A DNA stretch of 64,000 nt from assembly GCA_030817875.1 (NCBI GenBank), contig JAUSZU010000001.1:930001-994000 (forward strand), written 5' to 3'. A program made the position numbers and the translations under genes. This DNA is from Flavobacterium sp. W4I14 (GTDB lineage: Bacteria > Bacteroidota > Bacteroidia > Sphingobacteriales > Sphingobacteriaceae). Shown piece after piece: positions 29,194 through 37,451 of this stretch (position 1 is its first letter; every line of letters begins with the position of its first letter). Below the pieces are notes generated by a model that made no database searches, had not been told where the DNA came from, and saw only the letters and a list, made by a program, of their open reading frames with translations.

Positions 29194-29271
29194 AAAAATA
29201 GTTTGGATATTGACGCCATATATAACAGAACATTGTTCCGATAATATTTTAAAAAGATCCAAACTATTTTT
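29194..29271. repeat. 15-bp inverted repeat, 48-nt spacer
   Basis: AAAAATAGTTTGGAT at 29194-29208 and its exact complement ATCCAAACTATTTTT at 29257-29271. It directly follows the dehydrogenase relic and lies about 108 bp past the 3' end of the minus-strand hydrolase. It may be a terminator with a long loop or a mobile-element scar. Confidence 0.6.
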
Positions 29272-29378
29272 ATCTAATTTTTTTTACCCATTGTCAATGG
29301 CTTGATTATGAGGTATTCAATTTGATTGCCGGTTTGGCCCGAACAAAGGGGCATTTAAATTGAAATATGCGCACCAAA

Positions 29379-30179
29379 CTATTTCATTTGTTTGCGATAG
29401 AATTTTGCAATTTCAGATACTACAAGTTGAGGATTGTCTTGTGGTATGTTATGTGAACTGCCTGCAGCAAATTTGAAACTTCCCTTTTTTGTTCCCTGGA
29501 TAAAAATCCGTTGAGCTAATTTAAATGCATCATTTTCTTGCTTAGTTTCGAATGGTCCTTCTTCGGCCATTATATTTAGTACTGGTATGTTGTCTGCAAT
29601 AGTTTTACTTCTTAAAAAATCACTATTTTGTTCCATTTCGGTCAGCACATAATATAAACCTAGCTCTTCTTTATTAAAGTTATTACGATTTAAGTTAGCT
29701 GCGATTTTTTTTGCGACTATCATGTCATCAGAAGATGGAATCCGAGGATCTAACATTATAATACCTTTAACTAACTTGGGATGTCTATTTGCAAATAACC
29801 TAGAATAAAATGCGCCAAGTGAATGACAAACCAAGAACATATTTGTATTTTGATATCCTAATTTCGTCAATGCAAATTCTAGCGCCCTAATTTCATTTAA
29901 AATGTTATAATTAAGCGTATCCATACCACTCTGGCCAAAGCCGGAACGATCATAGGTTATAATTGAAATTCCCAATTTCTTATGCAAGGTTTTTGATATC
30001 GAATCCCACTGACTGGCATCAAGCCCACCACCTGACTCAAAAAAAATGGGTGTTCCTCTCCCTTTTAATATTTTGAAGTGAAGATTGTATGTCCCTACAT
30101 TAATTAGTGTGTCTAAATTGGCACGAGCATCGATCGAGAAAATTAAAAGGATTAAGAAACTATATATGTATTTATTCAT
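29379..30179 (-). CDS. Exported alpha/beta hydrolase
   Basis: 266 residues from ATG 30179 (MNKYIYSFLILLIFSIDARA, a signal peptide); a 9-codon-longer start at 30206 is possible but spoils the signal. Fold motifs: oxyanion ESGGGLDASQW, nucleophile elbow in LVCHSLGAFY, LDPRIPSSDD carrying a candidate Asp, and GSSHNIPQDNP with the likely catalytic His. Serine hydrolase of unknown substrate acting in the periplasm. The Cys before His-Ser in the elbow replaces the more usual Gly. Confidence 0.85.
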   Translation of the reverse strand: MNKYIYSFLILLIFSIDARANLDTLINVGTYNLHFKILKGRGTPIFFESGGGLDASQWDSISKTLHKKLGISIITYDRSGFGQSGMDTLNYNILNEIRALEFALTKLGYQNTNMFLVCHSLGAFYSRLFANRHPKLVKGIIMLDPRIPSSDDMIVAKKIAANLNRNNFNKEELGLYYVLTEMEQNSDFLRSKTIADNIPVLNIMAEEGPFETKQENDAFKLAQRIFIQGTKKGSFKFAAGSSHNIPQDNPQLVVSEIAKFYRKQMK

Positions 30180-30383
30180 AGGGTTAATATCATCGATAAA
30201 TTTCAAATTTAGAGAACAAATCGAGATCTACGACGCCTTAAAATATCTTTATTTAGGTGCACAACAAATATCTTTCTTCTCATAAAAGAAGAAAACTCTT
30301 GCTTAATCGCGTCAGATTTTTTTTGTTTGACGCACCTCGCGTATGCATTATTTGGTCAAAAAAGCCACTAAATGCCAAAAAAC

Positions 30384-30416
30384 AAAAGCCTGCAAATCAT
30401 TGATTTGCAGGCTTTT
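30384..30416 (-). terminator. Strong terminator downstream of the tRNA-like end
   Basis: 16-bp perfect arms (AAAAGCCTGCAAATCA and its complement) with essentially no spacer, followed on the minus strand by TTTTGTTTTTT. It is placed where a terminator of a minus-strand tRNA/tmRNA gene would be, 34 bp past the 3' end at 30451. Confidence 0.8.
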
Positions 30417-30450
30417 AGTGTTTTTTGGTGAATTTTGTTACTGATTCCAG

Positions 30451-30472
30451 TGGAGCCGAAGGGAGTCGAACC
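30451..30472 (-). other. 3' end of a tRNA or tmRNA gene without its body (att-like site)
   Basis: The minus strand carries GGTTCGACTCCC, a T-arm, followed by TTCGGCTCCA, a 3' acceptor half plus discriminator A. The acceptor 3' strand would need a 5' strand with G at position 3 (G-U pair), as in tRNA-Ala or tmRNA, and the TTCGACT loop favours tmRNA. Sequence on the other side (30473 onward) has no anticodon arm, D arm or tmRNA mRNA-like domain. Such a cut-off 3' end next to a native terminator is what tyrosine-recombinase integration leaves at the far end of an island. No integrase is seen nearby, and no second copy was noticed in the window. Confidence 0.65.
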
Positions 30473-30769
30473 TTTCGGTATATTTATCTGTAAATCAATG
30501 AATTGTTTCTTTTTAGTTGTTTTGAGGTACCAAAAACTCACCTTTATTTTTTGAATGCAAATTCTTAATTTAAAGATAGGAAAATGATTAGAAATTCAAA
30601 ATCATAAGCTAGTTTGATACAGTATCTTGGCTGATAGATTTAAGATGTTTTTTGTAGATTAGTGCTCCCTGCAACACCTTTAACGAACTTTTTTATCGAA
30701 GATTTGAAACGTATTGCAGATTTGAAAATTTCGAAATAAGCCTTTCTCGCTAACTCCTTAAGATAAATA
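30473..30769. other. Island edge, no gene seen
   Basis: 297 AT-rich bases between the tRNA/tmRNA 3' end and the first gene fragment. No integrase remnant recognised. Confidence 0.5.
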
Positions 30770-31130
30770 GATTCAAGACAATTACACCCTGATAAATTGG
30801 TTTTTGCAGATCTTAAAACTGCGGATGCAGGTGAGCTTAAAGCAGATATCGCTTTTAAAGCTGGTGCAGATTTTACAGTAATGGGTGCGGCAGAAAATGC
30901 AACTATTATTGTCTCAGTTAAAGCAGCAAAAGCATACGGAAAAGATGTAGATGCTATCGGCTATCCTGACCGCGTAAAAAGAGCCCAAAAGGTAACTGAG
31001 TTAGGTGAAAAATTTGTCGAGCTTCACGCAGGGCTTGATGAGCAATGGACTGCAAGTTACTCTATTCAGGTATTAATTGACGAGGCTGCAAGAGTTGGCG
31101 TCCCAGTTTCAATCACTGGTGGCGTTAAAA
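30770..31130 (+). pseudogene. Internal fragment of 3-hexulose-6-phosphate synthase
   Basis: About 120 codons reading RQLHPDKLVFADLKTADAGE, LKADIAFKAGADFTVMGAAE and later VELHAGLDEQWTASYS to SITGGVK. This is the TIM-barrel middle of HPS (RuMP pathway; condenses formaldehyde with ribulose 5-phosphate): the ADLKT.DAG motif carries the active-site Asp and Lys. The N-terminal strand block and the C-terminal end are absent; the right end abuts the EgtB fragment on the other strand at about 31130. It cannot encode a functional enzyme. Confidence 0.8.
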
Positions 31131-31342
31131 CCGGGATCAAATTCCTGATAGCCACTCAGATATTCCTTTAAAACAAAAGTTTCAAAAAACCAGGTGGTAT
31201 GGCCCAGATGGCATTTCGGTGGACTGACATCTGCTATAGGCAGTATCACATAATCTTCAACCTTAAGTGAGGTGCAAATTGCTTCAGAATGTGTTCGTAT
31301 TGAATGATAGCGAGCTATGATTTCAATGTTTTTGTCGGACAT
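31131..31342 (-). pseudogene. egtB: N-terminal fragment of EgtB-like sulfoxide synthase
   Basis: Starts at ATG 31342, 10 bp after the egtD stop. The ~70 residues match the DinB-like N-domain of EgtB (YHSIRTHSEAICTSL; LEDY-like VEDYVILPIADVSPPKCHLG; HTTWFFETFVL). The iron ligand His of HLGHTTWFFE is present. The frame is cut at EFDPGFN, where the plus-strand hexulose-phosphate synthase fragment begins, so more than 80% of the gene is missing. EgtB joins hercynine and a thiol in ergothioneine synthesis; here it is dead. Confidence 0.75.
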
Positions 31343-31352
31343 TGTTATTTTC

Positions 31353-32302
31353 TTAAGATTGGGTTACTTTCCATACTACATCACTGAACCATTCTTTTGA
31401 ATCAAAGATGAAATCTGTGCAGATGAATCGTGATTGCTGAGCCAATTGCTCAATCTCTTTAACTTCGAATTTTCTCGATACTTCCATAAATATCACCTCG
31501 TCCTTCTCGAAATGATAGACGTTATTGTTCTGTTTTACTTGCTGCTTTTCTAAACTGACCAAATAGCTCTTGCATTCACCTGAAACGGGATCATAGGTCT
31601 GATAATGTTCAAAATTTTCAAGACTAAAATCTGCATTTAGTTCACGGTTAATCCGGCTTAAAAGATTTAGATTGAATTCGGCAGTAACCCCCTTACTATC
31701 GTTATAGGCATCCAAGATCTTTCGTGGATTTTTTTTAAGGTCAAAGCCCATGATGACCAGGTCTCCAGGAGATAGCTTCTCAAAAAGTTTGCAACAAAAT
31801 TCGATAGCCTCGCTCTTGCCCATATTGCCTATGTTTCCACCCAGCATCAAAACTACTTTCCTGCGATTTGAGATCCTTACCGCCTTAGTAAGCATATCGA
31901 ATAATCTCCTTACAGGCACTTGATAATGATTTCCGGCATCTTTTTCTCTAGTTGATCACGCAAGGATGCTAAAATATTTCCTGATATATCGATGGGCATG
32001 AATGTGAATTCTACTCTTTTTTCGTGTAGATATTTTAGCAGATGAGCAGTTTTAGACCCATCCCCGGCGCCAAGCTCAATAAGGTCAAAAGGGTCTTGTC
32101 CAATAGCCTGGGCCAGCTCAGCGGTTTTGTTCTCAAAAATGTCCATTTCAGATCTGGTAAGATAATACTCGGGGAGCTGCATGATCTGCTGAAAAAGCGC
32201 ATCGCCAGCGTTATCATAAAAATATTTGGACGAAAGCCTTTTTGGCTTTACTGAAAGCCCTTCTTTCACATCCCATAGAAATCGTTCTTGGGCAGAATAA
32301 TT
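31353..32302 (-). pseudogene. egtD: Frameshifted EgtD-like histidine N-alpha-methyltransferase
   Basis: Two overlapping frames make up one gene. The first (upstream part, to TAA at about 31910) covers ERFLWDVKEGLSVKPKRLSS, KYFYDNAGDALFQQIMQLPE, YYLTRSEMDIF and the SAM-binding LIELGAGDGSKT. The second continues with RKVVLMLGGNIGNMGKSEA, GDLVIMGFDLKKNP, FNLNLLSRINRELNADF and ends in WFSDVVWKV. A one-base shift at about 31910-31925 separates them. The 5' end is also abutted at about 32302 by an SDR fragment on the other strand, so the native start is missing. EgtD trimethylates histidine to hercynine. With the cut egtB it is a dead ergothioneine operon. Confidence 0.8.
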
Positions 32303-32319
32303 TATGGTTTGCTGAGATA

Positions 32320-32565
32320 GCAGCGGGATGGATAAATACCACAGCATCTGTAGCTTGGCTAGGTGAGATTGCCAGAAACTCCAAAATTTCTGTTGAAGCG
32401 GCTCAACAAGGCGTAATGGATGCCTTGGGAGGAATTCCGTACGGAAGACCCGCAGAGCCTTCAGAAGTTGCCGAATTCGTTGGCTTTTTGGTTTCACCAA
32501 GAGCAAGCCATCTTACAGGAACAAATTATATAATAGATGGTGGAACTGTACCCACTATTTCATAA
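32320..32565 (+). pseudogene. C-terminal fragment of a short-chain dehydrogenase (SDR)
   Basis: About 80 codons from GWINTTASVAWLGEIARNSK through GGIPYGRPAEPSEVAEFVGF and LVSPRASHLTGTNYIIDGGT to the stop. It matches the C-terminal third of the two intact SDRs at 37526 and 40992, but the Rossmann and catalytic parts are missing; the 5' side is egtD sequence on the other strand. An SnoaL-like gene follows 18 bp on, as it does near the other SDRs. Confidence 0.8.
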
Positions 32566-32583
32566 CCTTAAAAACATAAAAAG

Positions 32584-32907
32584 ATGAACTTACCAAAAAT
32601 CGTATCAGAATTAGTAAGGACACAAAACAATTTCGATAGTGTTGCTTACGCAAAGTGTTTTTCCGAAACTGCAGTTGTCCATGATGATGGCAAAACACAT
32701 AAGGGAAAGAAAGAAATAGAAGAATGGATTGCAGATGCCAACCAAAGATACAGCGCTACAATGGAGCCTCTTGACTTTCAGGAAAATGGCTCGAACAGCA
32801 TACTTAAAGTGAAGGTTGAGGGAGACTTTGACGGAAGCCCCATTGTATTGGAGTATCATTTAGAAATTTCTGGTGGTTTGATACAGTCAGTAAGAGTAGC
32901 TGGCTAA
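32584..32907 (+). CDS. SnoaL/NTF2-like small protein
   Basis: 107 residues with the NTF2-like cone pattern: N-terminal helix VSELVRTQNNFDSVAYAKCF, SETAVVHDDGKTHKGKKEIEEW, then strands SILKVKVEGDFDGSPIVLEY and GGLIQSVRVAG. Such proteins act as isomerases/hydrolases or as binding partners; the function here is unknown. It follows the SDR fragment by 18 bp and is related in style to 35644-35985. A terminator overlaps its stop codon. The gene itself is intact although the upstream SDR is broken. Confidence 0.8.
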   Translation: MNLPKIVSELVRTQNNFDSVAYAKCFSETAVVHDDGKTHKGKKEIEEWIADANQRYSATMEPLDFQENGSNSILKVKVEGDFDGSPIVLEYHLEISGGLIQSVRVAG

Positions 32908-32941
32908 AAAGGAATGGCTAATAAAACCATTCCTTTTTAGC
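32903..32941 (+). terminator. Terminator overlapping the SnoaL-like gene stop
   Basis: 15-bp perfect arms (GCTAAAAAGGAATGG at 32903-32917, complement at 32927-32941) with a 9-nt loop; the T5 run lies in the 3' arm. The TAA stop is inside the 5' arm. Confidence 0.75.
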
Positions 32942-32978
32942 TCTCCTTTAAGAAATAACAACATAAACACAAGAACAA

Positions 32979-33542
32979 ATGTCCTATTGCGCTGCTATAG
33001 ATAATATACAAGACGAAGAAGAAAAGGCTTTGCACAAAAACTATCACGACAACAAATATGGATTTCCTATCCACGAGGACAATGAACTGTTTGGCAGGTT
33101 GATTTTAGAAATCAATCAGGCTGGACTGAGCTGGGAGACTATCTTGAAAAAAGAGCAATCCTTTAGAGATGCCTACAGTGATTTCGACATTGCAAAAGTT
33201 GCAGCATACACCGAAACGGACAGAACGCGGCTTTTGGCTGATCCGGGCATTATTCGCAATAAACTCAAAGTTAATGCAGCAATAGAAAATGCACGGACAA
33301 TTCTAAACCTGCAGGAAGAATTTGGTTCATTTGAGAGATGGCTTGAAAATCACCATTCAAAGACAAAGGAAGAATGGGTGAAGTTATTTAAAAGGACATT
33401 CCTTTTTACGGGTGGCGAAATTGTGAATGAGTTTTTAATGAGTATAGGTTATCTGTCTGGAGCACATTCCCAAAATTGTCTTATTTATAAAAAGGTACTT
33501 AAACAAAAACCAATGTGGGCACAGACCAATAAAAGTACTTAG
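32979..33542 (+). CDS. tag: DNA-3-methyladenine glycosylase I
   Basis: 187 residues, normal length. Family features: YHDNKYGFPIHEDNELFGRL, LEINQAGLSWETILKKEQSF (the conserved Glu and Trp of the base pocket), RNKLKVNAAIENARTIL, and C-terminal FTGGEIVNEFLMSIGYLSGAH. Excises 3-methyladenine from alkylated DNA. The zinc-binding residues of TAG are represented by Cys4 near the N-terminus (MSYCAAI), His residues near 19-23, and the C-terminal AHSQNC. Intact and after a terminator, so separately transcribed. Confidence 0.92.
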   Translation: MSYCAAIDNIQDEEEKALHKNYHDNKYGFPIHEDNELFGRLILEINQAGLSWETILKKEQSFRDAYSDFDIAKVAAYTETDRTRLLADPGIIRNKLKVNAAIENARTILNLQEEFGSFERWLENHHSKTKEEWVKLFKRTFLFTGGEIVNEFLMSIGYLSGAHSQNCLIYKKVLKQKPMWAQTNKST

Positions 33543-33895
33543 ATGATCTTTAGATTAGATGCTGGAATGACAAATTGATAAACGTATTCTAATTTTTTAA
33601 AAAAATTTTTAAAGTTTATAAACGCAATAAGGAGAAAAATCAGCAATTAGCACTAACTTCGGCCGTAGATTTTGTCAACCATCTCTTTCAAAGTCACGAC
33701 GCATTTGATGACCTGTTAGTAAAACTAATGCCACCTGATAAAATCCGTGGTGGCCTAGATGAGACATCAACAATTTTACAGAACCTTGTATCATTCTTGG
33801 GTGAGATTCTGCTCCGTTTTGGTTACAATATCGTCCGTTTTAGTTACACAAGCCGTTTCCATGTGCTGCACCTTTGTATCATAAAAGGAAACAAC
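33543..33895. other. Upstream region of the SDR-AraC unit
   Basis: A frame open from about 33588 runs into the SDR gene and reads in part LALTSAVDFVNHLFQSHDAF and LLVKLMPPDKIRGG; this may be a relic of another gene fused by chance, since the SDR start at 33896 is clear. The operator-like direct repeat at 33814-33848 lies here. Confidence 0.45.
33814..33848. promoter_or_regulatory. AraC-type operator: 14-bp direct repeat, 21-bp period
   Basis: CCGTTTTGGTTACA at 33814-33827 and CCGTTTTAGTTACA at 33835-33848, one mismatch, spaced exactly 21 bp (two helical turns), ending 47 bp before the SDR start. This is the geometry AraC-family dimers use. The AraC-type gene at 34704 is co-transcribed and is the natural candidate. 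Confidence 0.7.
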
Positions 33896-34717
33896 ATGAA
33901 AAATATTTTTATCACTGGCGCATCTACCGGACTGGGAAAGGCGACCGCAAAATTATTTCAGGCTAAGGGATGGCGGGTTATTGCCACCATGCGGACACCT
34001 GAAAAAGAAACAGAACTGAACAAGTTAAATAACATTACACTGCTGCCATTGGATATCACCGATAGCTTTCAGGTGCAGCAAACCGTCAATGCCGCCCTGG
34101 CTTTGGGAGACATTGATGTGGTATTCAACAATGCAGGTTATGGCCTTATCGGGCCTGTGGAAGCGAATACGGAAGAACAGATCCGTGCGCAATTTGACAC
34201 TAATTTCTTCGGTACGCTCGCGGTGATCCGTGCCTTTATTCCTTATTTTCGCCAGCAACAACAAGGCTTATTTATTAATACCACCTCACTTTGCGGTCTT
34301 GTGTCCAATCCGCAATCGGCGGTTTATAACGCCTCCAAATGGGCTTTGCAGGGCTTGGCCGAAAGTATGTCTTACGATCTTGCACAATTCAATATCGGCA
34401 TTAAGAACATCGCTCCCGGCGGGATCAAAAGCGATTTCATGAAAGCGATGCAGGTTACACAGGATACAGCTTATGAAGCAACGTTGGCCAAAATGAATGA
34501 AGGTTTTAGCGACGGTACCCTGATGGAATTTACCGAAGCCGGGTTGATAGCTGAAGTGGTCTTTACAGCAGCTACAGACCAAAAGGACCAATTAACCTAT
34601 CCCGCGGGTAATGATGCAGTGCGGCTCTATGCCAAACGACTGGCCGAGGGCCCTGAAGCTTATCGCATCAATTTAACAAAATATCTTAACTTGCACAGTC
34701 CGTATGAAAAACACTAA
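33896..34717 (+). CDS. Classical SDR-family oxidoreductase
   Basis: 273 residues from ATG 33896, preceded by AAAAGGA; the longer frame starting at 33728 is not used. Rossmann motif GASTGLGKATA, NNAGYGLIG, catalytic Ser in INTTSLCG and YNASKWALQG (Tyr and Lys), then IAPGGIKSDF. NAD(P)-dependent reduction or oxidation of an unknown alcohol/carbonyl. The 3' end overlaps the AraC-type regulator gene by 14 bp, so the two are co-translated. An AraC-type operator precedes it. Confidence 0.92.
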   Translation: MKNIFITGASTGLGKATAKLFQAKGWRVIATMRTPEKETELNKLNNITLLPLDITDSFQVQQTVNAALALGDIDVVFNNAGYGLIGPVEANTEEQIRAQFDTNFFGTLAVIRAFIPYFRQQQQGLFINTTSLCGLVSNPQSAVYNASKWALQGLAESMSYDLAQFNIGIKNIAPGGIKSDFMKAMQVTQDTAYEATLAKMNEGFSDGTLMEFTEAGLIAEVVFTAATDQKDQLTYPAGNDAVRLYAKRLAEGPEAYRINLTKYLNLHSPYEKH

Positions 34718-35618
34718 ACCACCAGTTATCTTTAATTCCATATCAGAGCTGCATCGTGCCTTGGGCCTGCCCAAGCCGCTCCATCCGCTCGTCAGCCTGG
34801 TGGATTACGGCACAATTACCGTAGAAACCAGCGAACTGGAAAAAGGAATGCTGTTTAATTTTTACAAGATATCTTATAAAAAAGACTTTAGCGGCAAGAT
34901 AAAATACGGCCAAAGCCATTATGATTTTGATGAGGGCGGTCTATCTTTTGTTTCACCTGGACAGCTGATCACAGCTCTGGAAGGTGAAGCCGGCTATGGC
35001 GGTTATACTTTGCTTGTCCACCCGGATTTCATCCGGAGCTACCCTTTGGGCCGCAATATCAAAAACTATGGATTTTTCTCTTACGCCGCTAATGAGGCAC
35101 TATACCTGTCCGAAAAGGAAAGGCTCGTGATCACAGGGCTTTTCAAAAACATTGAACAGGAACTGGACTCGGCTATTGACCAGGCAAGCCAGGACGTATT
35201 GGTTTCACAGGTTGAACTGTTACTCAATTACAGCAAGCGCTACTACAACCGGCAGTTCATCACACGTAAAGATGCCAGTAATGAACTGTTCGTACGTTTT
35301 GAAAGGTTGCTATCCAATTATTTTGAGACAGGTAAGCCGCTGATCAATGGTTTGCCAGCTGTCGAACAGATAGCCGGCGAACTGAACGTCTCCGCCCATT
35401 ACCTGAGCGACATGCTCCGGTCGCTCACCGGCCAGAATACACAGCAGCATGTTCATGGTAAACTGATTGAAAAGGCAAAGGAACTACTAACTGTTGGAGA
35501 ACTTTCTGTTGCTGAGATAGCATATCAACTCGGATTTGAGCATCCACAATCCTTTAACCGGCTTTTCAAAAAGAAAACAGAGCTGTCACCACTTGACTTT
35601 AAAAGATCACTCAACTAA
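34704..35618 (+). CDS. AraC-family transcriptional regulator
   Basis: 304 residues. N-terminal cupin-like sensor region (about 30-130, FNFYKISYKKDFSGKIKYG; GLSFVSPGQLITALEGE), a helical linker, and C-terminal double HTH (about 205-304: AVEQIAGELNVSAHYLSDML; VAEIAYQLGFEHPQSFNRLF, KKKTELSPLDFK). It overlaps the upstream SDR by 14 bp (ATG inside the SDR 3' end), consistent with a regulator made with its target. Likely controls the SDR/SnoaL unit through the direct repeat at 33814-33848 and senses an organic compound. Confidence 0.92.
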   Translation: MKNTKPPVIFNSISELHRALGLPKPLHPLVSLVDYGTITVETSELEKGMLFNFYKISYKKDFSGKIKYGQSHYDFDEGGLSFVSPGQLITALEGEAGYGGYTLLVHPDFIRSYPLGRNIKNYGFFSYAANEALYLSEKERLVITGLFKNIEQELDSAIDQASQDVLVSQVELLLNYSKRYYNRQFITRKDASNELFVRFERLLSNYFETGKPLINGLPAVEQIAGELNVSAHYLSDMLRSLTGQNTQQHVHGKLIEKAKELLTVGELSVAEIAYQLGFEHPQSFNRLFKKKTELSPLDFKRSLN

Positions 35619-35643
35619 AACATATCATTAAGTATTATTGAAA

Positions 35644-35985
35644 ATGAAAAATACAGGATTTGAACAGATCGTCCGTGAGTTTATCGCCGCGGCCAATAAT
35701 TTTGATACGCAAACAGTGCTGGACCTCTTTACACCGGATGCTGTAATCGAAGACGTTTCAGTAGGAGAAAAATTTCAGCAGGAAGAAGGTATCAGAAAGT
35801 ACTTCGTGACCTTCTTTATCGGTTATCATACCTCAACCCAATTGCTGTCGGTCGAGGAAACCGGTCCAGATAAGATTCTGGCTAAAGTGGACTTCACGGG
35901 TGATTTCGGTCACGAGACCGGAGGCCTTGCTATTCATTTTAATGAAGCTGGATTGATCAAACATATAGAAGCCTATTTGGATTAA
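35644..35985 (+). CDS. SnoaL/NTF2-like small protein
   Basis: 113 residues from ATG 35644; the TTG two codons upstream is less likely. NTF2-like pattern: FIAAANNFDTQTVLDLFTPD, AVIEDVSVGEKFQQEEGIRK, FFIGYHTSTQLLS, then ILAKVDFTGDFGHETGGLAI. Related in order and style to 32584-32907. It follows the AraC gene by 25 bp and is probably in the same operon. Substrate unknown. Confidence 0.82.
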   Translation: MKNTGFEQIVREFIAAANNFDTQTVLDLFTPDAVIEDVSVGEKFQQEEGIRKYFVTFFIGYHTSTQLLSVEETGPDKILAKVDFTGDFGHETGGLAIHFNEAGLIKHIEAYLD

Positions 35986-36048
35986 CGGTTAATCCGGTAC
36001 AATGTCTTTAACTATGATTGATCGGGGTTTTAGGCAACATCCAAAATA

Positions 36049-36621
36049 CTAATTTTTGACCAGTACATTGGTAAAGTCGGATATGGCCTCTGCAAATATC
36101 TGTTCACTGATCTTCTGCGGCAAACTCTTGCCGATGAGTTTAATAGCGATCAATCCGTGTAAAACCGACCAACACTTATAATAAGGTCCCAGCGGGAGGC
36201 AGCCAATAACCTCGCTGAATAACGAATCGATCTTAGCGGATGCTTTTTCTAATACATTTGGGTCAGAACAGGTTGTTCCTATACCAAACATGAGCCGGTA
36301 AAGCTCCGGTTCAGCTGAAGCAAAATCCCAATAGGCCCTGCACATGAGCAGGAGTTGTTGCCGGGGTACGGCACTGGCTGATCTGGCCCGCATTAATTCG
36401 CCGGATAAGACCACAATTCCATATTGAGCCAATCCCAGTAATAACGCCGCCTTGTTCACGAAATATTCATAGATAACCGGCGGCGTATAGCCTATTGCTT
36501 CTGCTATTTTGCGCATGCTTACCGAACTCCAGCCCGATCTTTTACCGATCTTGAGCGCGGCCCTGAGTATATCGCAGTATATACTGTTCCGATGGAGGAA
36601 GGTTCGTTTGTTAAATTTCAT
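36049..36621 (-). CDS. TetR/AcrR-family regulator with WHG-type C-domain
   Basis: 190 residues. HTH at about 15-60 (ILRAALKIGKRSGWSSVSMR, KIAEAIGYTPPVIYEYFVNK), then a helical ligand domain (YWDFASAEPELYRLMFGIG) of the TetR_C_33/WHG kind. It is divergent to the TetR gene at 36754, with 132 bp between the starts. A quasi-palindrome at 36648-36669 lies 27 bp upstream of its start. It would repress itself and/or a neighbouring oxidoreductase operon. Confidence 0.9.
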   Translation of the reverse strand: MKFNKRTFLHRNSIYCDILRAALKIGKRSGWSSVSMRKIAEAIGYTPPVIYEYFVNKAALLLGLAQYGIVVLSGELMRARSASAVPRQQLLLMCRAYWDFASAEPELYRLMFGIGTTCSDPNVLEKASAKIDSLFSEVIGCLPLGPYYKCWSVLHGLIAIKLIGKSLPQKISEQIFAEAISDFTNVLVKN

Positions 36622-36647
36622 GTCTAATCTCAGCGTGCAAATGTATA

Positions 36648-36669
36648 TTATAGAACGTTTGTTACAAAA
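36648..36669. promoter_or_regulatory. Operator-like 22-bp quasi-palindrome, site F
   Basis: Arms TTATAGAAC and GTTACAAAA around GTTT; imperfect symmetry but close to the perfect site at 37387-37408. It lies in the divergent tetR-tetR region, upstream of the minus-strand regulator. Confidence 0.45.
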
Positions 36670-36708
36670 TAGACATCCTTAATTTCACGTCAAATTAAAA
36701 TGACATTA

Positions 36709-36730
36709 TTTTAGAACAAGTGTTTTAAAA
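36709..36730. promoter_or_regulatory. Operator-like 22-bp quasi-palindrome, site A
   Basis: Arms TTTTAGAACA and TGTTTTAAAA with a 2-nt centre, one mismatch in symmetry, 23 bp upstream of the plus-strand tetR start at 36754. A typical autorepression site. Confidence 0.65.
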
Positions 36731-36753
36731 TAACTTTATGTTTGCAAAGAATT

Positions 36754-37332
36754 ATGGCAAGGAACCTGGAATTTAACGAAGAAGAGGCAACCAAAAAAGC
36801 GATGGAGGTCTTTTGGAAAAAGGGCTACAGTGGCACGTCTATCCGTGACCTGTCTGATGCCATGAATGTGCATGTCAGCAGTATTTACAATACCATGGGG
36901 GACAAACATCAGTTGTTTGTAAAGTGCATCCGTAATTACACGCAGAACCGGATGGAGGATGCGCTCAAGCATGCCGCTAAGATCAAATCACCGCTTGAGG
37001 CGATCATCAGTTTTATAAATGCTTCCGCAAACACCATTGTCTACAGCGACAACAGCTGCCTGGCCATCAAGACAACTTTCGAGGTGGCGACTTCTGACCC
37101 AGATGTCCAAGACGTGCTTCGGAAAGACAATGAATTCACGCATAAATTTATATCGGACCTGATCCATAAAGCAATCGAACTTAAGGAACTTGCTGCAGAT
37201 ACAGATGCCGACACGGTGACGGATTTTATTATCAATACGTTTACAGGCTGGCATGAATCCTATATTCTGCATAAGGACCCGATTAAGATCATGCGGATGG
37301 CCAAATACCTGATCGCACAGATCTCCCGCTAA
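36754..37332 (+). CDS. TetR/AcrR-family regulator
   Basis: 192 residues from ATG 36754 (a TTG four codons upstream is ignored). HTH about 9-55 (EEEATKKAMEVFWKKGYSGT, SIRDLSDAMNVHVSSIYNTM, GDKHQLF), followed by a helical sensor domain (NTIVYSDNSCLAIKTTFEVA; FIINTFTGWHESYIL). The operator-like sites A, B and C flank this gene and share arms TTTTAGA/TCTAAAA, so this is the best candidate to bind the family. It would repress the downstream SDR-SnoaL genes until an electrophile or other small ligand binds. Confidence 0.92.
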   Translation: MARNLEFNEEEATKKAMEVFWKKGYSGTSIRDLSDAMNVHVSSIYNTMGDKHQLFVKCIRNYTQNRMEDALKHAAKIKSPLEAIISFINASANTIVYSDNSCLAIKTTFEVATSDPDVQDVLRKDNEFTHKFISDLIHKAIELKELAADTDADTVTDFIINTFTGWHESYILHKDPIKIMRMAKYLIAQISR

Positions 37333-37386
37333 ATGATTAACTCATTACAACGAACATTGAAATATATTATTAAAGAAGTGCTATAA

Positions 37387-37408
37387 TTTTAGAGCGTTTG
37401 CTCTAAAA
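37387..37408. promoter_or_regulatory. Operator-like 22-bp palindrome, site B
   Basis: Perfect 9-bp arms TTTTAGAGC and GCTCTAAAA with spacer GTTT, between tetR and the SDR at 37526. First of two such sites before this SDR. Confidence 0.7.
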
Positions 37409-37451
37409 CCAAAGGTCCCCGTTAAAAATCGACGTCCTAAACCGGCTCTGA

